Positions 17,828 to 26,389 of a DNA stretch of 64,000 nt are shown here, one piece after another. The notes under the pieces were generated by a model. It searched no databases. It was not told where the DNA came from and worked only from the letters and a program-made list of their open reading frames with translations. The position numbers and the translations under genes are program-made. This DNA is from JANXQE01 sp035651635. GTDB taxonomy: Bacteria > Verrucomicrobiota > Verrucomicrobiia > Limisphaerales > UBA8199. How positions within the stretch are numbered: position 1 is the first letter of the stretch; each line of letters opens with the position of its first letter. Location: positions 1-64,000 of the forward strand of contig DASRFK010000152.1 of the NCBI GenBank assembly GCA_035651635.1, read 5' to 3'.

Positions 17828-18085
17828 AGGAATATCGTCGTAGCCGCACACGATGGGGCAGCCATTTCAGCTCCCAAGGACCTTGCCGGTGATATAGTGA
17901 AGCGAATTGCGTTAGCGGAACCAAGCACTATGCCTGCTGGCACCTACTCAAGGGAATATTTAGAACGGAAACGCCTGTGGCAAACGATTCATCTGAAAGT
18001 CATTCCAACCGAAAATGTCCACGGAGCTCTGGCGGCAGTCGAGGCTGGAAACGCTTACACCGGCATGGTTTACAAAACGGATGCT
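17828..18085 (+). pseudogene. modA: Molybdate-binding protein ModA, internal remnant
   Basis: An open stretch without start or end translates to RNIVVAA ... SAPKDLAGDIVKRIALAEPS, then TMPAGTYSREYLE, VIPTENVHGALAAVEAGNA and GMVYKTDA. These are characteristic consecutive segments of ModA, the periplasmic molybdate-binding protein of the ABC importer. The signal peptide, the N-terminal lobe and the C-terminus are missing. At its right end the sequence runs straight into the antisense end of a DoxX gene. It is a stump left by a rearrangement, and no modB/modC is nearby. Confidence 0.75.
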
Positions 18086-18510
18086 TGCTTTTTTTCACGA
18101 AGCCTCAAATCGAGTGAAAGCGGCCCGCCACCCAATAAAAGAATTGCGATGACAACAAGTGTATAAAGAATGGCAAGCTGCGGGTCCCTGCCGGCGAGGA
18201 GGTTTTGGGCGATGGCTCCTCCCAAAGCTCCTGCCAAAAGCAGGGCATTCAGTCGCGTGAATAAACCTACGATGATGAACAATGAACAAATGAATTGGAC
18301 GGCGGTGGCGAATACTGCCGCCGCCAACGGTGCAGGAAAGCGCATTCCTGCGACTTCGTGCTCCAAAACCCAAGGCGTTCCATTCCGGAAATATTCAATA
18401 CCGCCTTCCAATTTATGAAGACCGTGAATGTAAAAAACCATCAGTCCAGCCGCTACGCGCAAAAAAACATGCCCTGCTGCGACAAGGCATCTATCTGTTT
18501 CGGGACGCAT
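18070..18510 (-). CDS. DoxX-family membrane protein (copy in collapsed operon)
   Basis: From ATG at 18510 the protein has 147 residues with about four membrane helices. It has the DoxX signature FYIHGLHKLEGG near the N-terminus and LLAGRDPQLAILYTL later. It closely resembles the DoxX at 55245-55742 (shared FPAPLA..V.AT.VQFICSLFII.GLFTR). Family members are integral membrane proteins linked to quinone and thiol redox processes. The start lies four bases after the amidohydrolase stop. Its last residues (QASVL) are encoded by DNA antisense to the modA stump, so its natural C-terminus was replaced at a breakpoint near 18086. Confidence 0.8.
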   Translation of the reverse strand: MRPETDRCLVAAGHVFLRVAAGLMVFYIHGLHKLEGGIEYFRNGTPWVLEHEVAGMRFPAPLAAAVFATAVQFICSLFIIVGLFTRLNALLLAGALGGAIAQNLLAGRDPQLAILYTLVVIAILLLGGGPLSLDLRLREKKQASVL

Positions 18511-18514
18511 GTGT

Positions 18515-19849
18515 TTAAAAAGCAAAACAATCACACCCAATACCGAAAACGCCGGCAAATTGGTTTCTGGCAGCTTCGGCACCGGCCACTAGCTGGTGCC
18601 ACGCATGGGAACAACCGTGTGAGGTGCAGATGTGGTTGTGTTGGTGCGGTATCGGAACTCCGGCTCTCGCTGCTCTTTTCACATCAAGCGGCGCGCCGTA
18701 TCCACCAAACGCTTTCACTGGAGACCATTCAGGCAATACGGGAAGAGGCGGCGGTGCATGCGAACTGAATTCGCTTGTGGCATACACGACGTTTCCTCCA
18801 ACGACCGTGAGGGCCGATTCGATCTCCTTAATTTCCTCTTCGTCCACCGACAAATAGTCGTCCGTGAGAATAGCAAAATCGGCGAGTTGCCCCACGGAAA
18901 GCGCTCCCTTCTTTCCCTGCTCGCTTGAAAACCAACTGCTTCCTTGCGTGTAAAGCGTCAGTGCCTCTTCACGAGTTAAGCAATCCTTTTCCGAATACAT
19001 CGGAACGCCGCCAACGGTTTTTCCCGTCACCATCCAGTAAAGGGAAACCCAGGGATTGTAGCTTGCAACGCGCGTTGCGTCGGTGCCGCCTCCCACGGGG
19101 ATTCCGAGTTCAAGCATTCGGCGAATTGGAGGCGTCCGTTCCGCTGCCTTTTTGCCGTAGCGGTCGATGAAATATTCTCCCTGATACGCCATGCGGTGTT
19201 GAATCGCGATTCCTCCACCGAGTGCTCTGACCCGCTCCAAGTTACGCTCGGAAATGGTTTCGCAGTGGTCAAAGAACCAGTTCAAGTCCTTGAAAGGAAT
19301 TTCACGATTCACTTCCTCGTAAACATTCAAAAAGCGCGTGATGCTTTCGTCGTAAGTGGCGTGCAGCCTGAATGGCCATCTGTTTGCAGCAAGGAGCTTC
19401 ACGACTTCTTTTAATTCTCCCTCCAGCGATGACGGAAGGTCGGGGCGTGGTTCGAGGAAATCCTCGAAATCGGCCGCTGAGAAGACAAGCATTTCGCCTC
19501 CCCCATTGCAGCGATAGAAGTCGTCACCTTTGCCCGGCGCGGTCATTTTGACCCATCGGGCAAAATCCTCTTTCTCACCTTTCGGTTTTTGAGTGAAAAG
19601 GTTGTATGCGATGCGAAGAGTCATCTCGCCTCTTTTGTGGAGGTCCTCAATCACGGCGTAATCCTCGGGGTAATTCTGAAAGCCGCCCCCCGCGTCAATA
19701 ATACTCGTGAGTCCAAGACGATTTAGCTCGCGCATGAAGTGGCGCGTCGAATTCCTCTGGTATTCGGGTGGCAGCTTTGGCCCCTTAGCCAATGTTGAAT
19801 AAAGGATGTTCGCATTGGGGCGTGCAATCAGAAGTCCTGTAGGATTCCT
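18515..19849 (-). pseudogene. YtcJ-like amidohydrolase, C-terminal two-thirds only
   Basis: The frame matches the 625-residue amidohydrolase at 55770-57647 from its GNPTGLLIARPNA segment to the end. It includes HATYDES, FFDHCETIS and GTDATRVASYNP, which carry conserved metal or active-site positions. About 260 N-terminal residues, including the H-x-H metal motif, are absent. Homology begins exactly at about 19849, where the isochorismatase gene is joined. Upstream codons in this frame are out-of-frame isochorismatase sequence, so there is no true start. The frame is otherwise uninterrupted, which suggests a fairly recent deletion. The Cys/His tail ending in GCDCFAF is retained. Confidence 0.8.
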
Positions 19850-20288
19850 GCGCGGCCGGCGATGTGGCTCCACAGCAGTCTTCCACAACGTAAATGTTGT
19901 AGCCTGCCCCGAGCATTTCAATCGTTGGCCAAGTGACGCAAACTTCGGTCCACAGGCCCGTCATGACTATATTCTTGCGCCCGGTGGCCTCAATAGCTTT
20001 GCGGAATTCCTGGGAGTCCCAAGAGTTCATTGAGGTACGTTCAACCACGGGTTGGCCGGGGAAAACGTCCAACAACTGCGGCCAGACGTAGCCGCTAAAT
20101 GACTCGGTTTCCACAGCGGTCAGGACCGCAGGCACGTTGAATTCCTTCGCGACCTTGGCAATAAGCGTGACGTTGTTGATGAGTGTGGCGCGATCCGCAT
20201 TCGCCACGCCGAAAAGCATCTGCGGCTGATGGTCTATGAATACAACTGCGGAATCAGCAGGGGTGTAGAGTTTATTATATTGATTCAT
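19785..20288 (-). pseudogene. Isochorismatase-family hydrolase, C-terminally truncated by fusion
   Basis: Residues 1-145 match the isochorismatase-family protein at 60422-61144 almost position by position (MNQYNKLYTPADSAVVFIDH, LTAVETESFSGYVWPQLLD and TGLWTEVCVTWPTIEML). The catalytic Asp (FIDH) and Cys (EVCV) are present. After AQE the frame enters amidohydrolase DNA in another phase and stops 19 codons later. About 75 expected C-terminal residues are lost. It may still be translated, because its ATG overlaps the TGA of a short upstream frame. It is the left half of a deletion scar shared with the amidohydrolase stump. Confidence 0.8.
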
Positions 20289-20568
20289 TTGTATTTTCCT
20301 TTTGTTGTTTTGGTTAGGAACTCGAGCAAATCTGTGTTTACCGTCTCCGCTTCAGTCGTGGCATCCCATGTCGAAAGCCCGGATAGCTTTTCAGTCCGCT
20401 TTTTGAGCGACTTTCCAGTTAAATAACCGGAATTGAAGTTGTATCAGGCGCGCGGAATTTGAAAATGAACAATGGAAGGAAAGAGTTTTCCTTCTAAAGT
20501 AGGAGGCGAGGCGGAAAACGGACTAAATGATCCGGCTGGAAAAAGGATTTACGTATCGAAATTTGCTT

Positions 20569-21201
20569 TCAGAGACGAAGCAATCCCCGGCGGTTTGCCA
20601 CGGCGATTGCTTCGGTGCGGCTCAAAACATTTAACTTCTTGAATACCGCCTGGACGTGGCTTTTCACCGTTACCTCAGAAATATCGAGTGCTGCGCCAAT
20701 GAGTTTGTTTGGCTTCCCTTCCGCAAGCAGTTTCAAAACCTCGCTCTCACGCGGCGAGAGTTCTTCCCCCGGAAGTCGTTCAGCAAGTTTTGCGGCGATG
20801 GCGGCCGGAACGAATGTCCGACCGGCATGAACTTCACGAATGCACTGGAATAATTCTTCGCGCCTTACATCTTTTAGGAGATACGACTTTGCGCCAGCTC
20901 GCATTCCGCGATAAATGTCCTCGTCGCCGTCAAATGTGGTAAGAACAATAACTCGGGCGTTTGGTTCGGCAGCGCGGATTTCGTAAATGGCATTCACGCC
21001 GTCCAGTTCCGGCATCCGCAAATCCATCAGCGTAACATCCGGCCTGTGTTTTTTCCAAAGTTCAACCGCCTTACGGCCGTCACCGGTTTCGGCCACCACG
21101 TCCATATCTTTCTCTTGTTTGATGATTGCAACCAAGCCATCACGAACGACCGTATGATCGTCGGCGACTAAAACACGGATCGCTTTTTTTGCTCTATTCA
21201 A
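20569..21201 (-). CDS. NarL/FixJ-type response regulator
   Basis: The 210-residue protein has a receiver domain (1-120) with an acidic pair D14/D15, phospho-acceptor D60 (TLMDLRMPELDG), T88/T89 and K110. A LuxR-type helix-turn-helix follows (LSPRESEVLKLLAEGKPNKLIG ... SEVTVKSHVQAVFKKL, about 148-205). Its start overlaps the end of the histidine kinase gene by 8 bp, so the two form a translationally coupled two-component system. The adjacent collapsed isochorismatase operon, on the same strand 280 bp downstream, may be one of its targets. That is inference. Confidence 0.92.
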   Translation of the reverse strand: MNRAKKAIRVLVADDHTVVRDGLVAIIKQEKDMDVVAETGDGRKAVELWKKHRPDVTLMDLRMPELDGVNAIYEIRAAEPNARVIVLTTFDGDEDIYRGMRAGAKSYLLKDVRREELFQCIREVHAGRTFVPAAIAAKLAERLPGEELSPRESEVLKLLAEGKPNKLIGAALDISEVTVKSHVQAVFKKLNVLSRTEAIAVANRRGLLRL

Positions 21202-24154
21202 TTCCTTTTTCCGGCTTTAGCGCGGATCGTTGTTTCAACACAACGAGAATTTCAGTTCCGACACTTTGCTTTGTGCGAATTATGAACTCTCCGCCCATCC
21301 GGTCAACCCGTTCCTTCATGCCGATCAAACCAAAACCGTCATGCTCTTTCTGCGGATCAAAGCCGCGCCCGTCGTCCACAAGGAGAAGCTGAATCCTATC
21401 TGCACCAATGTTCAATGTTGCCTTGAAATTCCGGGCGTCCGCGTGTTTGACAGCGTTGGTGAGAGCCTCTTGGGTGATGCGCAACAAATCCTCTTCGTAG
21501 TCAGACGGCATGGACGCCTCATCGCCTTCTGCTTGGAATTCTGCGTTAAGATTCGTGCCTTCCGCCATGCGTTTGAGCAAATCGTCCAAGGCCAAAAATA
21601 ATTTGCCGGCGCGAAGCGAACGAGGGCGCAGCGCCCGAACTGACCGGCGGGCTTCTCCAAGGCTTGACCTTGCAAGGTCGCTTGCCCGCTCAATCCGATT
21701 CGCTGCTTCGGCAAGGTTGCCCTGCACCGTCGCGCCTTTTGCCGCCTCCAGTTGCATGATGACACCGGTGAATCCCTGCGCCAGCGTGTCGTGAATGTCG
21801 CGCGCCATGCGATTTCGCTCCGCGATCACGGCGGATTCGCGGCTCTCCGCTGAAAAACGAGTCAACTGCATTAGCAGCATGGCTTGATTTGCCAGTGCGT
21901 GGGCCAGTTCCAATTCGTCGGCGCTAAACACGCGCTTTTGGGTAAAACGAATGGAGATGACTGCATCAACCCGGCCGGAAATTGACATCGGGACGATAAG
22001 GATAGTTATGACGCCAAGAGAAACCAAACGTTCTTGCCATGAGAAAAATGGTAATTCGCGAATGTCTTCGATCACGCCGGGCTTGCCCGTTCGGACAACC
22101 TCAGGCCATCCCCAGAATTCCTCCATTGGCAAGGTAAGAGGGATCCCGGCAAGAACCAGGTCGGATTTCGTCACGAATCTGCCATCCTCGAAAGAAAACT
22201 GAAAACCAATCAAGTTGTTGACCTCGCGCTGCCACACGCTACAGCTATGTGCCCCTAACTGTGTAGTGATAGTCCGCAATACATGCTCCACTAGGCGGTC
22301 GGGGGAAGCTTCCATCGCCAATGCGTCCATCGTGCTTTTGAGCGCCTCGACCTGACCTCGGGCAAATTTTTCCGAAGCGCGGAGCGATTCTGCTGCCTGG
22401 GTTCGTTCCGTAACGTCCATCAACGTACCGATATATTCTAAATTGCCCAATTCATCCCTGGCGGCGCGGGCAACCATTTGGACCCATTTAACCGTGCCAT
22501 CCGGCAGCAAAAGTCGATGTTCATATTCAAGATCTTTGCCTTCCTGCAGTGGGCTCCGGAGTGTCTCGACTAAGGTTCCGATATCATCCGGATGAATCCG
22601 CTGGCGGGCAAATTCCGACGTCGGCTTGACGCTTGGATCGATTCCATAAATGCGAAACATTTCGGCAGACCAAAGGACTTCGCCACTGGCAGGCTTCCAT
22701 GAAAAGCTTCCCGTGCGACTCAGCCTTTGGGCTTCAGTAAGGTAAGCTTCACTTTTCTGTAGTGCTTCTTGGGCCTTCACTCGTTCGGTGACATCCATCA
22801 CCGTTCCCATTAGCTTCAACTTCCCCTCGTCATCTCTCACGGGTTGGGAAATTGCTTCTATGTTTTTGCGGGTGCCATCCGGGAGGATGAAAATGTATTT
22901 GATCGGCCGTGGTTCGCCGGTCTCAAAGCTATCACGAAGACCACGCTCGACCGCTTCGCGATCCTCCGGACGCAACAGTTCCCGAAACTCGCTGTATTGC
23001 GGAAAAGGCGGCGGGTCAGGAAATCCAAAGATGCGGCAGGTCTCAACCGAACATTCCGTGTTCCCGGTTAGATAATCCAAAACCCAGCTCCCGGTCTTCG
23101 TCAACCGCTGACCTTCGGCAAGATTTCTTTCGCTTCGTCGCAAACGCTTTTCGAGAAGTTTCTGCTCCGTGATGTCCATGACGGCGCCGACAAACTCAAG
23201 TTGGCCGTCGGCCAATTTTTCGGGTTTTGCAATCACGTGGACATATTTGATGAAGCCATCGGGCATGATTAGTCGATGCTCGAAATCGAAGCTCTTTTGG
23301 CTCAGGGAAGCCTCGTCCAATTGCTGCTTTACGAAGCTGAGATCGTCTTTGTGAATGCGGGCGAAAACGCTATCGAGGTTTGGCTTGCTCAATTTGTCAA
23401 AGCCAAGAATACAAAAGGTCTCGTCTGACCAGTAGAGCTCACCAGTCGTTACATTCCAACCAAAACTTCCCGTAGCGCTTAGGTGTTGGGCCTCGGCGAG
23501 GTATGCTTTGCTTCGCCGAAGTTCATCAAGCGCGAGACTTAAGTCCTTTGTCCGCTCCGCAACCTGTCCTTCAAGAAGCGAGTTGTTGTGGCGAAGGGAA
23601 ACTTCCGCATTTTTCCTCTCAGTAATATCAACGAGCGTGCCGATGAAACGAACCGCTTCACCGCTCGGCCCCAAAAAAGCTTGCCCACGCGCGGCAACCC
23701 ACCCCTCTTTGCCATCATCTGGATTTATGATTCGATACTCGGTCTCGTAGCGTCCGGCGTTTACACCCTTCAGTGCTTCAAGCACCAAATTGTTGACTCT
23801 CTCCCGGTCGTCTGGGTGGACACATCGGAGAAAGATTTCGTGTGTAACTTCGGTTTCAAGGGGTAATCCAAAAATTTCCTTCAAACGGGGAGACCAATCG
23901 CCTGCGTTTTTCAAGTCCGTCGAATTCCAAACCCAGAGACCAACTCGGCCCGCTTCAATAGCGAGCCGCAATCGTTGATCACTCTCAACGAGTTGTTGAT
24001 TGAGTCGCTTAAGTTGTTCAGTTTGCGCAACCAGATCGGCATTTAGAGCTTGGGGCTCATTGCTCGCATTGGCAGATTTGTCAGGTGTCCCATTCATTTC
24101 GAGTGACCGAGCGAAACTGAATGGAGAATCGCGCTGCAGCCATAAAAAAAGCAA
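21194..24154 (-). CDS. Soluble sensor histidine kinase with four PAS domains and a GAF domain
   Basis: The 986-residue protein has no membrane segment. Four PAS_3-type modules follow each other, with starts marked by VGLWVW, GSFGWN, GSWVLD and GSFSWK at about 60-600. Each ends in a PAC-like segment (GTLVDITERK, GAVMDITEQK, GTVMDVTERV, GTLMDVTERT). A GAF domain spans about 610-760. The HisKA_3 helix has the phospho-acceptor H788 (MARDIHDTLAQG), and the HATPase has N-box EALTNAVKHA and G-box DDGRGF. It pairs with the NarL-type regulator it overlaps. The start may be the second Met at 24097, because the first 19 residues look non-conserved. The signal is probably cytoplasmic redox or a small ligand. 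Confidence 0.9.
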   Translation of the reverse strand: MLFLWLQRDSPFSFARSLEMNGTPDKSANASNEPQALNADLVAQTEQLKRLNQQLVESDQRLRLAIEAGRVGLWVWNSTDLKNAGDWSPRLKEIFGLPLETEVTHEIFLRCVHPDDRERVNNLVLEALKGVNAGRYETEYRIINPDDGKEGWVAARGQAFLGPSGEAVRFIGTLVDITERKNAEVSLRHNNSLLEGQVAERTKDLSLALDELRRSKAYLAEAQHLSATGSFGWNVTTGELYWSDETFCILGFDKLSKPNLDSVFARIHKDDLSFVKQQLDEASLSQKSFDFEHRLIMPDGFIKYVHVIAKPEKLADGQLEFVGAVMDITEQKLLEKRLRRSERNLAEGQRLTKTGSWVLDYLTGNTECSVETCRIFGFPDPPPFPQYSEFRELLRPEDREAVERGLRDSFETGEPRPIKYIFILPDGTRKNIEAISQPVRDDEGKLKLMGTVMDVTERVKAQEALQKSEAYLTEAQRLSRTGSFSWKPASGEVLWSAEMFRIYGIDPSVKPTSEFARQRIHPDDIGTLVETLRSPLQEGKDLEYEHRLLLPDGTVKWVQMVARAARDELGNLEYIGTLMDVTERTQAAESLRASEKFARGQVEALKSTMDALAMEASPDRLVEHVLRTITTQLGAHSCSVWQREVNNLIGFQFSFEDGRFVTKSDLVLAGIPLTLPMEEFWGWPEVVRTGKPGVIEDIRELPFFSWQERLVSLGVITILIVPMSISGRVDAVISIRFTQKRVFSADELELAHALANQAMLLMQLTRFSAESRESAVIAERNRMARDIHDTLAQGFTGVIMQLEAAKGATVQGNLAEAANRIERASDLARSSLGEARRSVRALRPRSLRAGKLFLALDDLLKRMAEGTNLNAEFQAEGDEASMPSDYEEDLLRITQEALTNAVKHADARNFKATLNIGADRIQLLLVDDGRGFDPQKEHDGFGLIGMKERVDRMGGEFIIRTKQSVGTEILVVLKQRSALKPEKGIE

Positions 24155-24254
24155 GCGCCTTTATCCAAGAACCAATTACCAACCCAATTTTCAGTTGAAA
24201 CGACATCCAACATGCGGAGTCAGTTTCGCTGATTAGGGCCGTGATAAGCGCGAA

Positions 24255-24427
24255 TTAAAACGTAGAGGGCATGGAATCGAGGAACATGTAGAGCACTGCA
24301 ATTTTGCCATCGTGAACGATGATTACATCCAAGCCAGTGTAGTCGGGTGCCTCGCCGCGCGGGCCCGAACCCCAGGCGAGGCGACCGGCGGCATTCTGGA
24401 GAGCCTGAGGCTGGTCGTGGGCAAGAA
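24255..24427 (-). pseudogene. SnoaL-like (NTF2 fold) protein, C-terminal remnant
   Basis: A start-less reverse frame reads GRLAWGSGPRGEAPDYTGLD then VIIVHDGKIAVLYMFLD before a TAA at 24255. This is the usual last third of SnoaL-like proteins (R..W..GP.G...Y.G.D.....DGKI..LY.FLD). No N-terminal part is found. It lies just beyond the histidine kinase gene, in a zone of gene fragments. Confidence 0.6.
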
Positions 24428-24447
24428 ACCAAATGGGAAATGTCAGA

Positions 24448-24690
24448 TCATTTCGTCTTCGGTTTCGAAACTAGGAAGACTCGCATGCTTGCGAGCTTTC
24501 CGTTTTCGATCGTGAAGATAGCGTCCTGTCGGAGGGATGGATCGCTGAGGTATTCATAATTCTCCCTGAACCGCACCACTTGGTACGCCGGAGGCGAATA
24601 AGAATGTTCGCTTGAGCTTGTCATGTCCTGAGCCATCACTTGTGTTGCCAATGACATGAAAAGCACAAAGAAGCCTGTCGACAGCTTCAT
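24448..24690 (-). pseudogene. Outer-membrane porin N-terminus fused to unrelated tail
   Basis: The 80-residue frame begins with a signal peptide (MKLSTGFFVLFMSLATQVMAQ). It then has YSPPAYQVVRFRENYEYLSDPSLRQD, which parallels SPTYKMVRFDEDYSCLTNPANRSD in the porin at 58216-59619. After that point the similarity stops, and AIFTIENGKLASMRVFLV follows, reminiscent of a SnoaL-like end. It looks like a porin stump joined to another fragment. It might be expressed as a short exported peptide, but I doubt it has the original function. Confidence 0.55.
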
Positions 24691-24713
24691 TGGCTTTTAG
24701 TGTTCTAGCCTAG

Positions 24714-24749
24714 TCGCCGACGAAGCCTTTGTTGAGGCATCGTCGGCGA
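24714..24749. repeat. Long perfect hairpin
   Basis: TCGCCGACGA (24714-24723) is exactly inverted at 24740-24749. Between them GCCT and AGGC pair again around TTGTTG, so the stem reaches about 15 bp with one mismatch. On the plus strand it is followed by TACTCTTTTATTT, which is weakly terminator-like. It lies 24 bp ahead of the porin stump. It could be a terminator, a REP-like palindrome or a mobile-element end. Confidence 0.5.
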
Positions 24750-24754
24750 TACTC

Positions 24755-25191
24755 TTTTATTTGGTGAGTTCCGGCCGACCGATAGCATGCGCGAAGGGTC
24801 GGGCTGAGGCTTCGCAGCCTCGGTAGTTCCACCTTGTATAACCCAACTGGAAATAATCGACCCTCAACCGAAGAGTTCTGGTCTTGGCCGCAAGGATTTA
24901 CGAACACAGCCTGGGTCGCTTCCTCGGCGTCGGGTGGCCGGTTGCCGTCGGGTCGAGTGCCGGAGGTCATAGCTAGTTTGGTTCGTAATGTGAGGGCAGC
25001 TGCCAACACCTTTGCTCACAGCGTTCAGGTGGTTTCAGACGCGAAACATGATTCAATATGAAACCCAATTCACACCCTTGCCGACTGGACGTTCTTTCAG
25101 AAAATGTCCGGCGAAGAAATGGGCATGGCCCGCCCTCTCCGTGAAATGGAGCGTTATACTAGACTGCAACATGGCCTGAGCTGGCCATGTG
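24755..25191. other. Intergenic, no gene recognised
   Basis: This stretch of about 440 bp contains a 99-codon reverse frame (24710-25009), but it has no ribosome-binding site, domain or protein-like composition. I regard the interval as non-coding or eroded. Confidence 0.45.
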
Positions 25192-25848
25192 CTAGTGCTT
25201 CTGTCCGCCAGAAGTGAGGAGCTGCAATTCCCACGCGAGGCTGGTACCGGTTGAACCGCCGTGCACCAAACTGATCTCGGCCACGGCCCCCACCGTCGCT
25301 TCCCGGGCCCAATCACGTTGCCACTCGCTCATGACACCCATCCAAGTGAGGGGCACTGCGCCAGCCTGGACGAGGCGCTGAATTGCACGTTCGTGAGCTT
25401 CGACGCTGACACCGCCTGATGCGTCCGTAACAACATAAACGTCGTAGCCGTCGCCCAGCGCATGGATCGCCGGAAATGCGAGACAAATCTCCGTCCACAG
25501 CGCAGCGAAAACAATTTTCTTGCGGCCAGTCTTTTTCACAAGATCGACCACGCGTGAATCCTCCCAGGTATTGAGCGTCGTTCGATCAATCGGCACCTGA
25601 TCGGGGAACACGGCTTGAAGCGCCTGCGGAAGGTTGCCGCCACGATCCTTGACGACGGTAGTGAGGATCGTGGGCACCTTAAACGCTTTCGCCGCCTTCG
25701 CGAGTCCGATGGTGTTGTTGAGAATCATTGTCGGATCCATGTTTCGCGTGTTGGCGAACTGGAACGGCTGGTGGTCGATCAAGATGAGGACGGAATTCTC
25801 TGGAGTGAGCAGCGCGTCGAGACCAACTTTGCTTTCTTTTGTATTCAT
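25192..25848 (-). CDS. Isochorismatase-family hydrolase (YcaC-like)
   Basis: The 218-residue cytosolic protein has the alpha/beta fold of cysteine hydrolases: Asp in LILIDHQPFQF (about 24), a central FKVPTILTTV, and the catalytic Cys in ALWTEICLAFPAIHAL (about 122). It is the last gene of a leftward operon, SDR then SnoaL-like then this one (17 bp and 65 bp gaps), controlled from the divergent promoter of a LysR gene. YcaC-like enzymes hydrolyse amides or esters of uncertain identity. It differs from the isochorismatases at 19.8 and 60.4 kb, so it is not a recent copy of them. Confidence 0.88.
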   Translation of the reverse strand: MNTKESKVGLDALLTPENSVLILIDHQPFQFANTRNMDPTMILNNTIGLAKAAKAFKVPTILTTVVKDRGGNLPQALQAVFPDQVPIDRTTLNTWEDSRVVDLVKKTGRKKIVFAALWTEICLAFPAIHALGDGYDVYVVTDASGGVSVEAHERAIQRLVQAGAVPLTWMGVMSEWQRDWAREATVGAVAEISLVHGGSTGTSLAWELQLLTSGGQKH

Positions 25849-25913
25849 GAATAGAATTTTGGTTCTTCCTGGGTGAATTTGATCAGGCGATGATGATTCG
25901 AAGCTACGTTTTT

Positions 25914-26372
25914 TTAGAACATTCCGTTTGGATTAGCGCGGGGGATGTTCGGGCCGATTAACGGCGCTGAGTTCTTCGGGTCGCCAACCACTTGCAGCGT
26001 GTCCCAATGCTCGATGGCCTTGCCTTCTGCATCCATTTTGTAGATGTCAACTCCCGCGATACCCGTATCGTTCGGATCATCGTTGAATAGATTCAGAAAA
26101 TTCACGTGCGCCCATACATAGTCGCCGACAGCAATGATGCGATGGACCACAACGCGGGCACGAGGTCGGCTACTGGTAATCTGGGCGAAAAATTTCCCCA
26201 GCGCGTCTGAACCGTCCGCAATAAGCGGGTTGTGCTGGATATAGCCTGGGCTGATGAATTTGCCGACGGATTCCTCAGACTTTTTCTGATTGATCACCAG
26301 ATCGTAGAAGCCAAGGACATTGTTCTTGTTGCGAATGGCGCGACTATCGTTGCTATCGATTATTTCAATCAT
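25914..26372 (-). CDS. SnoaL-like / NTF2-fold protein
   Basis: The 152-residue protein has the NTF2-like cone fold pattern: NNVLGFYDLVINQK at the N-terminus, then YIQHNPLIADGSDALGKFF, VVVHRIIAVGDYVWAHVNF, and DIYKMDAEGKAIEHWDTLQ at the C-terminus. These motifs are typical of the predicted SnoaL-like aldol-condensation group (COG4922 type). It lies 17 bp downstream of the SDR gene. It probably acts as a small-molecule cyclase, isomerase or binding protein. The substrate is not evident. Confidence 0.85.
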   Translation of the reverse strand: MIEIIDSNDSRAIRNKNNVLGFYDLVINQKKSEESVGKFISPGYIQHNPLIADGSDALGKFFAQITSSRPRARVVVHRIIAVGDYVWAHVNFLNLFNDDPNDTGIAGVDIYKMDAEGKAIEHWDTLQVVGDPKNSAPLIGPNIPRANPNGMF

Positions 26373-26389
26373 GACTGAATCCCATTGTT

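Noticed and set aside
20289..20440. Start-less reverse frame ending ...VNTDLLEFLTKTTKGKYK whose TGA overlaps the isochorismatase ATG
   Set aside because: It looks partly protein-like but has no start codon and no identifiable family; noted only as a possible stump.
24710..25009. 99-codon reverse frame
   Set aside because: No ribosome-binding site; composition typical of non-coding DNA.
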